Source: Eximiradius sp. (GTDB taxonomy: Bacteria > Bacteroidota > Ignavibacteria > Kapaibacteriales > UBA2268). From it: DNA of 32,821 nt. Of this stretch, positions 25,873 to 32,821 are shown piece after piece. The stretch spans positions 1 to 32,821 of the forward strand of contig CAKZLY010000029.1 in assembly GCA_937127445.1 (NCBI GenBank), written 5' to 3'. Position numbers and translations under genes: made by a program. The stretch's first letter is position 1. The number at the start of each line of letters is the position of its first letter. Below the pieces are notes generated by a model. That model saw only the letters and a list, made by a program, of their open reading frames with translations, was not told the origin of the DNA and did no database searches.

Positions 25873-28296
25873 ATGGCAAAAAGGAACAAAAAAAGCGAAT
25901 CTACGGAAGAAGCAAGTCTGCCGAAAAAACTACCAATATTACCATTAAGAGATATCATCATTTATCCAAATATGATTTACCCTGTTCTAATCGGCAGGGA
26001 AACTTCGATGAAGGCAGTCAATTACGCATTGGAAAATGAAAAACTAATATTTGTTGTTATACAAAAAGTTCCTGAACAGGACGACCCAACAATCAACGAT
26101 TTGTATGAGCACGGAATTGTTGCTAAAATTTTACAAGTATTGCGCCTTCCTAATAATTTGTATAAGGTGCTTCTGGAAGGACTATATCAGGCAAAAATTG
26201 CAAAAAAAACACGGAAGAAAGAATTTTTAGAAGCAGAAATTGAAAGTGTAAACATACATTACCAGGAAGACAACTCGGAATTGGCAGCGCTTGTTCGATA
26301 TTTATCGGAATCTTTCAAACAATATGTGAACAAGTCAAAAAATTTGCCCTCGGATTTAATTTTAGCATTCGATACAATTGAGGACCCGCTGTATAAATTG
26401 TATTACGCAGCAGCAAACATAAAATCCAAACTACAAGAAAAACAAAAGATATTAGAAGAAACCGATATTAGGCAGAAATTTTTTCTTCTCAATTCGCTTT
26501 TGAGCAATGAGCTTGAATTGCTAAAACTTGAAGAAGAAATAACCAATAAAGTTCACTCTGTAATACAAAAGAATCAGAAAAAATATTATATTCAAGAGCA
26601 AATCCGTACTTTACAACAAGAACTCGAAGAAGACGAAGGATTGCCGCACGAACTACTCGAGATAAAAGAGAAAATAGAAAAAGCAAATCTTCCCAAACAT
26701 GCATATAATAAGGCATTAGAGGAACTCGATAAACTAAAAAAAACACCGACTATGTCCCCAGAATATTCTGTAAATCGAACTTATCTCGATTTGCTTTTAT
26801 CGCTACCCTGGAATGAAAAAACACAGGACAATATAAGTATTGAACACGTAAAAAAAGTGTTGGATGAGGACCATTACGATTTGGAGCGACCAAAAGAAAG
26901 AATACTCGAATATATTGCAATATTGAATTTCACAGGAGCATTGCGTCGCCAGATATTGTGTTTTGTAGGTCCGCCGGGGGTTGGGAAAACCTCGTTAGCA
27001 AAGTCAATTGCTCGTGCTTTGGGACGCAAATTTGTGCGATTTTCGCTGGGTGGAGTTCGCGACGAAGCCGAAATACGCGGTCACAGGAGAACATATGTTG
27101 GTGCATTACCTGGAAAAATTATTCAGTCGATGAAAAAGGCAGGCACAATTAATCCCGTTATTTTGCTTGATGAAATAGACAAAATGTCTATGGATTTTCG
27201 TGGCGACCCATCAGCTGCATTGCTCGAAGTGCTCGATCCCGAACAAAATGCAAATTTCAACGACCATTATTTAGAAGTCGATTATGATTTATCGAACGTT
27301 CTATTTATTACAACTGCGAACGTTAAATACGATATACCAACTCCATTACTTGATAGAATGGAGATAATTGAGCTTAACAGTTATTTAGAAACAGACAAGT
27401 TGCAAATAGCTAAAAGACACATTATTTCAAAATTAATCAATGAATTTGGTCTGGATAAATTAAAAATAAGTTTTATAGACGAAGCTATTTTAAAAATCAT
27501 TCGTCAATATACGAGGGAGGCAGGAGTTCGCAATTTAGAACGCGAGATAGCATCAGTGTTACGAAAACTGGCAAAAGAAATTGTATCGAGTGTTGCAAAT
27601 TATTCAAATGAAGTCAAAGAATGGGTGCCAATACAAGAAAATAAAGAAATATTGAAAAAATTGTCAGGTAAAAAATATAGAGTAACACCTGATACAATTG
27701 AAAAATTCCTGAAAGCACCAATATATAAAGAAAAATCTGATGAATTGAACGACAAAGTTGGAGTAGTAACGGGTCTTGCTTGGACAAGTGTAGGAGGAGA
27801 TGTAATGCCGGTGGAAGTTACAATTATGCCCTCGACATCAGAAAAAATCACGTTGACTGGTAAGTTAGGCGAAGTAATGAAAGAATCGGCTGTTGCAGCA
27901 CTTTCGTTTATCCGTTCAAACTATAAAGCGTTGGGATTGAATGAGAATTTCTATAAGAAAAAGGAAATTCATATTCACGTACCAGAAGGTGCTATACCCA
28001 AAGATGGGCCATCGGCAGGCATAACAATTGCAATGTCTATAATATCTGCTGTTAGTGGCAAGCCTGCAAACGGGAAAGTAGCAATGACCGGAGAAATCAC
28101 TTTGCGTGGAAATATTTTGCCAATCGGTGGATTGAAAGAGAAACTGTTAGCTGCGAAGCGATTTGGAATTACAAAAGTTATTATTCCAGATGAAAACTGG
28201 CGAGAAATACAGGATTTTCCTGAAGAAATCACTAGTTCACTGGAAATAATTCCAGTCAAAACATTATGGGATGCACTTCCAGTTGTTTTTAATTAA
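25873..28296 (+). CDS. lon: ATP-dependent protease Lon (LonA)
   Basis: The 807-residue protein is full-length LonA: N-terminal substrate domain (about 15-215, LPILPLRDIIIYPNMIYPV), coiled-coil linker, AAA+ module with Walker A GPPGVGKTS (from residue 366) and Walker B VILLDEIDK (about 429), and C-terminal protease domain with the Ser714-Lys757 dyad (PKDGPSAG and GGLKEK). It degrades damaged and short-lived regulatory proteins. GGAG lies eight bases before the ATG. It is the last gene of the grpE-hslO-lon unit and ends at a bidirectional terminator. Confidence 0.98.
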   Translation: MAKRNKKSESTEEASLPKKLPILPLRDIIIYPNMIYPVLIGRETSMKAVNYALENEKLIFVVIQKVPEQDDPTINDLYEHGIVAKILQVLRLPNNLYKVLLEGLYQAKIAKKTRKKEFLEAEIESVNIHYQEDNSELAALVRYLSESFKQYVNKSKNLPSDLILAFDTIEDPLYKLYYAAANIKSKLQEKQKILEETDIRQKFFLLNSLLSNELELLKLEEEITNKVHSVIQKNQKKYYIQEQIRTLQQELEEDEGLPHELLEIKEKIEKANLPKHAYNKALEELDKLKKTPTMSPEYSVNRTYLDLLLSLPWNEKTQDNISIEHVKKVLDEDHYDLERPKERILEYIAILNFTGALRRQILCFVGPPGVGKTSLAKSIARALGRKFVRFSLGGVRDEAEIRGHRRTYVGALPGKIIQSMKKAGTINPVILLDEIDKMSMDFRGDPSAALLEVLDPEQNANFNDHYLEVDYDLSNVLFITTANVKYDIPTPLLDRMEIIELNSYLETDKLQIAKRHIISKLINEFGLDKLKISFIDEAILKIIRQYTREAGVRNLEREIASVLRKLAKEIVSSVANYSNEVKEWVPIQENKEILKKLSGKKYRVTPDTIEKFLKAPIYKEKSDELNDKVGVVTGLAWTSVGGDVMPVEVTIMPSTSEKITLTGKLGEVMKESAVAALSFIRSNYKALGLNENFYKKKEIHIHVPEGAIPKDGPSAGITIAMSIISAVSGKPANGKVAMTGEITLRGNILPIGGLKEKLLAAKRFGITKVIIPDENWREIQDFPEEITSSLEIIPVKTLWDALPVVFN

Positions 28297-28324
28297 ATGG
28301 CGATAACTTTTTAAAATATTTATC

Positions 28325-28354
28325 AAAAGGCTGGTAAATGAACCAGCCTTTTTT
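28325..28354. terminator. Bidirectional terminator between lon and the vanZ-like gene
   Basis: AAAAGGCTGGT and ACCAGCCTTTT form a perfect 11-base stem around a six-base loop, with T runs on both strands. It sits between the convergent lon and nnr-vanZ units. Confidence 0.92.
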
Positions 28355-28361
28355 AGATAAT

Positions 28362-28751
28362 TTAGTTAACGTATTTATAAATTAAGTTAGATGTTTTATC
28401 AATAAAGTAGTAAAAAAATAAAGAAAGTGAAATACCCGCGATATCTGCAATCAAATCATAAAGCGAAGCATCACGTCCAGGGACGAAGCTTTGGTGAAAT
28501 TCATCCGAAATAGCAAATAAGGTTGCAAAGACAAAAGTAATCAAAAGAACTCTGCGTTTATTGAAATTAAAATTACTAACTAGAAAAAACATTAAAAGAA
28601 GTGAATACAATAAGAAAGCCCCAAAATGAAGCAATTTGTCTAAGTTAAATATTCCAAAATCCGGAAACTCGATTTGTGGTTGATGGGAAGCGATAAAGAT
28701 AGCTACTGAAGCAAGCAATATAGGCAAAGTAGTAATAATCTTAAATTTCAT
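28362..28751 (-). CDS. VanZ-like family membrane protein
   Basis: The 129-residue protein has four predicted membrane helices (about 4-21, 40-58, 68-83, 98-118). The conserved VanZ-family motifs are DKLLHFGAF before helix 2 and SDEFHQSFVPGRDASLYDLIADIAG before helix 4, with acidic and His residues in typical positions. VanZ itself raises teicoplanin resistance in enterococci, but the wider family has no settled function and its presence is no sign of resistance. The ATG overlaps the last 11 bases of nnr, which implies translational coupling. Confidence 0.9.
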   Translation of the reverse strand: MKFKIITTLPILLASVAIFIASHQPQIEFPDFGIFNLDKLLHFGAFLLYSLLLMFFLVSNFNFNKRRVLLITFVFATLFAISDEFHQSFVPGRDASLYDLIADIAGISLSLFFYYFIDKTSNLIYKYVN

Positions 28752-30267
28752 TTCGAACTTCCCTAATTGCTTTGCCTAAAAAATTGATAACTTCGGAAGC
28801 AGTTAAGCTTTCAGTCGCGTACTGGCTGACGTATAAATCAGCGGAAAGCCCGTGAATAAAAGCACCAATTGCCCCTGCAATAGATAAATTATCGCACCTG
28901 GCAGCAAAGGCTGCAATAATACCGGTAAGTGCATCACCTGTTCCACCGCTGGCAAGTCCACAATTGCCGCTTGTAGAATAGTAGAGAATAGTTCCATCGC
29001 TCACAAGAGTTGTACTACCTTTTAGCAACAAGTTGGTTTCGTGTTTCTGACAAAATTCTTTTATTAATGAATATTTATTATGCAAAATTTCTGCTTTATT
29101 CGCACCAAGAATTCGTGAAAATTCACCTAAATGAGGAGTTAATATTACATTTTTACCTAATTTATTGAATTTAGGGACAATTCGAAGAGCATCTGCATCA
29201 AGAATAATTTTTGAATTCAAATTTAGCAAGAGTTTTTCGACAACTTTCATAGTATCATCAGAAGCACCCAACCCTGGACCAATAGCAACGACATCAAAAC
29301 GAGATAATTCTTCGATTAAATAAGAAGTGTTATCCTTGCAATAGGCAATGAAGCCATCTTTATCCGCAATAAGAGGATTATGTATTATTTCTGGTTTAAG
29401 TTGAGGGTGAAAGCAAGTTGAAAATAAATGAACCAATCCAGCACCTGCCACAACAGCAGCATTCGATGCAATAGCCGCGGCTCCAGGATAATGATGCGAC
29501 CCAGCAACAAGCGCAATTCTGCCACAATCGTATTTATTAGCATCATTTGGGATATTTTTAAGTAGGTGAAAATCTTTTGGTTCAATTTCCCATTCATCGA
29601 TTAAGTTTTGTACTAAATTACTATCGAAACCTAAATACGCAACGTGAATTTTTCCAAATATTGAGCTTAAATTCTTATCGAGCATAGCTCGTTTTTTACA
29701 AAACATTGTAATAGTTGCATCAGCACGAAAAACATCGGGATGATAACTGCCGGAAGTCGAATTTAATCCAGTAGGAACATCAATAGCAATTTTGTGTGCT
29801 TTGGACAGATTTGCTTTTTTTAGTATAGGCACAACCGGTCCGCGAAGATGCTCTCCCCCACCGACACCGATTAATGCATCAATAATTAATTCAAAATCAA
29901 AATTAACGTTGTTGATTTGCTCCTCATCTGTAAAATGTTCTATAATAATATTTTTTCGATTATTTTTTGCAAATTCAAAATTTAATTTTGTTTCTTCGGA
30001 CATTTTGGATAGATCGCCAATAACGTAAATTGTGATTGGGAAAAATTCAGAGAGTAATCTTGCAAGAGCAAATCCATCACCACCGTTATTACCAACACCA
30101 CAAAGCACAAGGCAATTTTTGAAGTGAAGACCGAATCGTTCTTTTATTATGTCGAAACAAGAACGAGCAGCATTTTCCATCATCAAAGCACCCGAGCTCA
30201 GACACAAATCAACCATAACGGCTTTATCTATCAATTTTGACTTTTCAGCAGATGCAACAGGCTTCAT
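28741..30267 (-). CDS. nnr: Bifunctional NAD(P)H-hydrate epimerase / dehydratase
   Basis: The 508-residue fusion repairs hydrated NADH and NADPH. The N-terminal NnrE domain (about 1-215) has CGVGNNGGDGFALARLL (about 56-72) and IDVPTGLNS, and epimerises the two hydrate forms. The C-terminal NnrD domain (about 225-508) is a ribokinase-like dehydratase with AGSHHYPGAAAIASNAAVVAGAGLV-type start, LTPHLGEFSRI, LLKGSTTLV, and GGTGDALTGIIAAF (about 441-454) around the nucleotide site. The fused form is typical for bacteria. AGG lies eight bases before the ATG. It leads a two-gene operon with the vanZ-like gene. Confidence 0.96.
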   Translation of the reverse strand: MKPVASAEKSKLIDKAVMVDLCLSSGALMMENAARSCFDIIKERFGLHFKNCLVLCGVGNNGGDGFALARLLSEFFPITIYVIGDLSKMSEETKLNFEFAKNNRKNIIIEHFTDEEQINNVNFDFELIIDALIGVGGGEHLRGPVVPILKKANLSKAHKIAIDVPTGLNSTSGSYHPDVFRADATITMFCKKRAMLDKNLSSIFGKIHVAYLGFDSNLVQNLIDEWEIEPKDFHLLKNIPNDANKYDCGRIALVAGSHHYPGAAAIASNAAVVAGAGLVHLFSTCFHPQLKPEIIHNPLIADKDGFIAYCKDNTSYLIEELSRFDVVAIGPGLGASDDTMKVVEKLLLNLNSKIILDADALRIVPKFNKLGKNVILTPHLGEFSRILGANKAEILHNKYSLIKEFCQKHETNLLLKGSTTLVSDGTILYYSTSGNCGLASGGTGDALTGIIAAFAARCDNLSIAGAIGAFIHGLSADLYVSQYATESLTASEVINFLGKAIREVRNEI

Positions 30268-30385
30268 AAAACAAACCTATAAATTATGTTAGAATGATGC
30301 TAAAATAATGAATATATATCAAATTTTGATAAAAATATATTAGTTTTCATTGTGAAAAATCAAAGAGAAATATAATACTAAATAA

Positions 30386-30416
30386 TTGAAAATAATACAT
30401 ATTGGCATAATATTTG
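30386..30416 (+). promoter_or_regulatory. Candidate promoter of the coiled-coil/barrel and TPR-LRR gene pair
   Basis: TTG (30386-30388), 20 bases, then AATATTTG (30409-30416), seven of eight matching TAnnTTTG. The spacing equals that of both tRNA promoters. The ATG of the first gene follows 42 bases later; the longer frame starting at 30414 would overlap the -7 box. Confidence 0.5.
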
Positions 30417-30458
30417 TGTTTGATAGAAATAAATAACAATCATAATTATGGAGAAACA

Positions 30459-31625
30459 ATGAGAACAGTATTTTTTGTATTTATATTTATTCTAACTTTC
30501 AAGATTTACGCAGCAGAGCCAATAGTTGAGCTATCACCTTTGCCAGGCAACAACGAGCTTGAACTATATGAAGAAAGCGATGGGTTGTTTGCTCTGAAAA
30601 TTCTTGAATATTACAGAATAGCAGTTCTATATGAAGCGCAACTTCGTTTAATTGGTTTGCAGCCAGTCAATCCAACATCAATCCCAACGCTTGATGAACT
30701 TACCGATGCTGACATAAGAACTTTGCGTCGTTATTATAACCAGGCAGATGGGTTACGTAGGCAGGTGCTGGAAGCCCCCGATGCACCATACCATAAGAAA
30801 ATAGTTGAGCTAAGAGAGAAAGTCGAGAAAATGAACAATGATAATTTCATATTACAAGAGCAACTACATCGTCAGAATTTAGAGTTACTTTCGGCGAATT
30901 TCTACAGAAGCCGTTACCGCGAAATGATTACTCAAATTGACAGTTTACGAAACGAGATTGACAAGATGTTCTTCGATTGTCGTCAGCAAGCGTGGGAACA
31001 GTCGGAACGAATTCGTCAAGCATACGACAATTGGAAAAATAGTGCGTCGATTCTATCAATTGCATTGACGGGCAATTATTTAGATTATAATGATGAACGA
31101 ATCGATGCGAATATTTCTCCGGGGATTGCGTTGGTATTTAATCCCAGTCCGATTTTTGGAATGGGGAAAATCCTTGATATTTGGACCGAATATACATATC
31201 AGCTTCTTGAAGCAGAAAAAATTTATCAAAATAGACCCATAAATATGGAATATAAAACTGATTATATATCAACTGGAATAAATTTAAATATACCGCTTTC
31301 TGATGTAATGAAAATAGAAAATTTTTATTTAGGACTGAAAGGAGGTTATGGATTTTTCTGGGGTTCTGCTCGCTTGCCAAATACAGAATTGCCATCGAAA
31401 AAATGGCAGGGGCAAACAATAAGGATGGAGCTTATGGCAACAAATTTCAGCCGTTTTCATTTTCCGATAGGGTTTTTCGCTGCGTTTAATTTCAATCATT
31501 ATTCAAAGGATTTGGTATTTCCTGCGTTTGGCGGAGAAATAAATCTTGGGCGTCCGTGGACTACAAATTTCCAGCTTGGAGTACGTTTTGCATTATGGCA
31601 AACAGTTTCGACCACCATATATTAA
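30459..31625 (+). CDS. Predicted exported protein with coiled coil and C-terminal outer-membrane barrel-like domain, function unknown
   Basis: I do not recognise a named family. The 388-residue product begins with a signal peptide (RTVFFVFIFILTFKIYAA before EP). A helical region follows (about 40-205), with a probable coiled coil (KIVELREKVEKMNNDNFILQ and on to QIDSLRNEIDKM). From about 210 it changes to alternating strands with aromatic girdles (SIALTGNYLDYND, GIALVFNPSP, NFYLGLKGGYGFFWG, FPIGFFAAFNFNH, FQLGVRFALW) and ends in Tyr, as outer-membrane barrels often do. The barrel would have about eight strands. GGAGA lies six bases before the ATG at 30459. The TPR-LRR gene follows nine bases after the stop, so the two are likely co-expressed. 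The residue pattern supports envelope location only. Confidence 0.8.
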   Translation: MRTVFFVFIFILTFKIYAAEPIVELSPLPGNNELELYEESDGLFALKILEYYRIAVLYEAQLRLIGLQPVNPTSIPTLDELTDADIRTLRRYYNQADGLRRQVLEAPDAPYHKKIVELREKVEKMNNDNFILQEQLHRQNLELLSANFYRSRYREMITQIDSLRNEIDKMFFDCRQQAWEQSERIRQAYDNWKNSASILSIALTGNYLDYNDERIDANISPGIALVFNPSPIFGMGKILDIWTEYTYQLLEAEKIYQNRPINMEYKTDYISTGINLNIPLSDVMKIENFYLGLKGGYGFFWGSARLPNTELPSKKWQGQTIRMELMATNFSRFHFPIGFFAAFNFNHYSKDLVFPAFGGEINLGRPWTTNFQLGVRFALWQTVSTTIY

Positions 31626-31634
31626 GGTGTGAAA

Positions 31635-32645
31635 ATGAAAAAGTATATTTTATTAATTATGGCTTTATGTTTGATTTCATTTTCAAATGATAATCAAAGG
31701 ATAAAGAGCTTAGAAACAAAATCAAAAAGATACATTGAACAAGGGAACTACAAAAAAGCGATCTCGACACTTGAAGAAGCCAATCGGATGAAATTCGCAA
31801 GCCAACAGTCGGCAAATTCGGCAAGCAATAGCAATGTTTCGCGAGCATCGCGATTTGTAAAGCTTGCACAAAGTTATATAAACAATGGAGACTTCGGCAA
31901 AGCCTTTGAAAATTTAGAGAAGGCAGGTAAATTAATTGGGAAAAATCGAAGCTGGGAAGCGCAATATTGGTCTGCTTCCATAGACGAGGTATACGGAAAT
32001 ATCTACAAAAAGATAAATATCACAGACAAAGCAAGGGAATATTTGAATTCAGCGCTTAGTAAATTTCAAAAACTAATTGCTATGCCCGGTGGTAGTCAGG
32101 ATGCAGTAAAGATATTAATTGCAAATCTGGAAAATGAGATAAATGGGTTACCTTTGATTACCAATAATTCAGTCGTTCTCAACTTTGACAATCAGAAATT
32201 ACGAGATTTACCGGCAAATTTACCGCAGAACGTTGAAAACATAAGTATTTCATCGAATAGATTGAGAAATTTCCCGCAAGGGATTACAAATTTCAAGCAG
32301 CTCAAAGTATTAAATTTGTCAAATAATTCAATAAGTGAAGTGAAATTTGATTTTGGGAATACACCGCAGCTTCGTTGGTTAGATTTATCTAATAATAAAA
32401 TAAAATCACTTGATGAAACTATTGGCAAGGCAAGCAATCTCGAATATTTAGATTTGTCCGACAATAAGCTCAAAACAATACCTATGAGCATAACCAACTT
32501 GAAACGCTTAAAAGTATTGAATTTGAAGAACAACAGATTACCTTTTTCGAGCATAAAAACAATTTTACAATCGCTTCCGAACACTAATGTATTGCACGAT
32601 GAGTATCTACAAAAAGGTGAGGAAAGCGAGTATAAAGGTAGTTAG
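31635..32645 (+). CDS. Exported TPR and leucine-rich-repeat protein
   Basis: The 336-residue product starts with a hydrophobic leader (KKYILLIMALCLISFS). TPR-like helical pairs come next (about 24-175: RYIEQGNYKKAISTLEEANR, SYINNGDFGKAFENLEKAGK, and AREYLNSALSKFQKL). Five leucine-rich repeats of 23 residues follow in register, each with the LxxLxLSxN core, preceded by a partial one (VVLNFDNQKLRDLP). The repeats resemble the ROCO/Shoc2-like bacterial type. Both repeat kinds are protein-binding scaffolds, so a binding role is inferred; no catalytic domain is seen. A GTG at 31629 is an alternative start two codons earlier; ATG 31635 has AAGG at better spacing. It lies directly behind the barrel-like gene. 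Confidence 0.85.
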   Translation: MKKYILLIMALCLISFSNDNQRIKSLETKSKRYIEQGNYKKAISTLEEANRMKFASQQSANSASNSNVSRASRFVKLAQSYINNGDFGKAFENLEKAGKLIGKNRSWEAQYWSASIDEVYGNIYKKINITDKAREYLNSALSKFQKLIAMPGGSQDAVKILIANLENEINGLPLITNNSVVLNFDNQKLRDLPANLPQNVENISISSNRLRNFPQGITNFKQLKVLNLSNNSISEVKFDFGNTPQLRWLDLSNNKIKSLDETIGKASNLEYLDLSDNKLKTIPMSITNLKRLKVLNLKNNRLPFSSIKTILQSLPNTNVLHDEYLQKGEESEYKGS

Positions 32646-32769
32646 ATTTATGATTTTTGACTGGGAAAAACGAGTCTCTTACTATTTTAATTTAATGAGA
32701 AAATAAATATTTTATCGCAGTCCTATTGAATTATTTTTTACAACAACAAAAAATGTGGAAAACTTTTTC

Positions 32770-32798
32770 TTGCATTTATCTTTTTTTTTTTACTTTTA
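32770..32798 (+). promoter_or_regulatory. Candidate strong promoter near the right edge (probably for an rRNA operon)
   Basis: TTG (32770-32772) and TACTTTTA (32791-32798, seven of eight matching TAnnTTTG) are 18 bases apart, separated by a T-rich spacer. It lies immediately before a boxA-like sequence. Confidence 0.42.
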
Positions 32799-32802
32799 TC
32801 CC

Positions 32803-32814
32803 AGTTCTTTGACA
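32803..32814 (+). promoter_or_regulatory. boxA-like antitermination element, likely rRNA operon leader
   Basis: AGTTCTTTGACA matches the boxA core of bacterial rRNA leaders (general form GYTCTTTRA, followed by CA) that binds NusB and S10. Similar GTTCTTTGACA sequences stand ahead of 16S genes in this phylum, as I recall. The rRNA gene itself would be outside the window. Confidence 0.5.
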
Positions 32815-32821
32815 ACATATT

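Overview
The window is AT-rich bacterial chromosome (mid-30s % G+C by eye) and reads as ordinary core genome. I found no prophage, insertion sequence, CRISPR array, defence island or secretion cluster. Its gene content points to the Bacteroidetes/Chlorobi (FCB) superphylum, most likely an early-branching group such as Ignavibacteria or Kapabacteria rather than Bacteroidia. Supporting signs are a DUF5916 barrel protein, a bifunctional-nuclease/UVR protein, a zinc-less Tgt, an MsrB-MsrA fusion, an SMC with an LSQGE signature, and promoters of the form TTG-N20-TAATTTTG in front of both tRNA genes. Many genes still have GGAG-type ribosome binding sites, which are uncommon in Bacteroidia and Flavobacteriia. 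The lineage is an inference.

Layout. 1-4738, minus strand: the N-terminal part of a large secreted protein (fibronectin type III-like domains running into a probable beta-helix), a 446-base AT-rich gap, an orphan histidine phosphotransfer protein directly behind the RNase P RNA gene, and an operon of an enoyl-ACP-reductase-like SDR and an acyl-CoA dehydrogenase. 4939-13039, plus strand: BFN/UVR protein, tRNA-Met, DUF5916 outer-membrane protein, serS, tgt, yajC, ribBA and greA, ending at a bidirectional terminator and an (AATT)7 tract. 13126-17634, minus strand: two M16 peptidase-family proteins (one active, one catalytically dead with an extra C-terminal domain), tRNA-His and msrBA. 17876-22079, plus strand: smc, rplU, rpmA. 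22147-22857, minus strand: an exported superoxide dismutase. 23053-28296, plus strand: sucD, then a grpE-hslO-lon proteostasis operon. 28362-30267, minus strand: nnr and an overlapping vanZ-like gene. 30459-32645, plus strand: an unrecognised coiled-coil/beta-barrel envelope protein followed by a TPR-LRR exported protein. The right edge ends in a promoter-like stretch plus a boxA-like GTTCTTTGACA, so an rRNA operon probably begins just outside.

How the genes fit together. serS, tgt, rplU, rpmA, greA, rnpB and the tRNAs serve the gene-expression machinery. MsrBA, the exported SOD, Hsp33, GrpE, Lon and the Nnr metabolite-repair enzyme form a strong oxidative and protein-damage theme. The M16 pair, DUF5916 protein, YajC and the 30.4-32.6 kb pair belong to the envelope. 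Start codons were moved from the longest open frame where a Shine-Dalgarno sequence, promoter position or family length argued for it.

The most interesting items are the unexplained exported pair at 30459-32645, the M16 pseudo-protease fusion, the Tgt lacking its whole zinc site, the HPt gene riding on rnpB, and the predicted rRNA leader at the edge. None of them amounts to a clearly novel multi-gene system.
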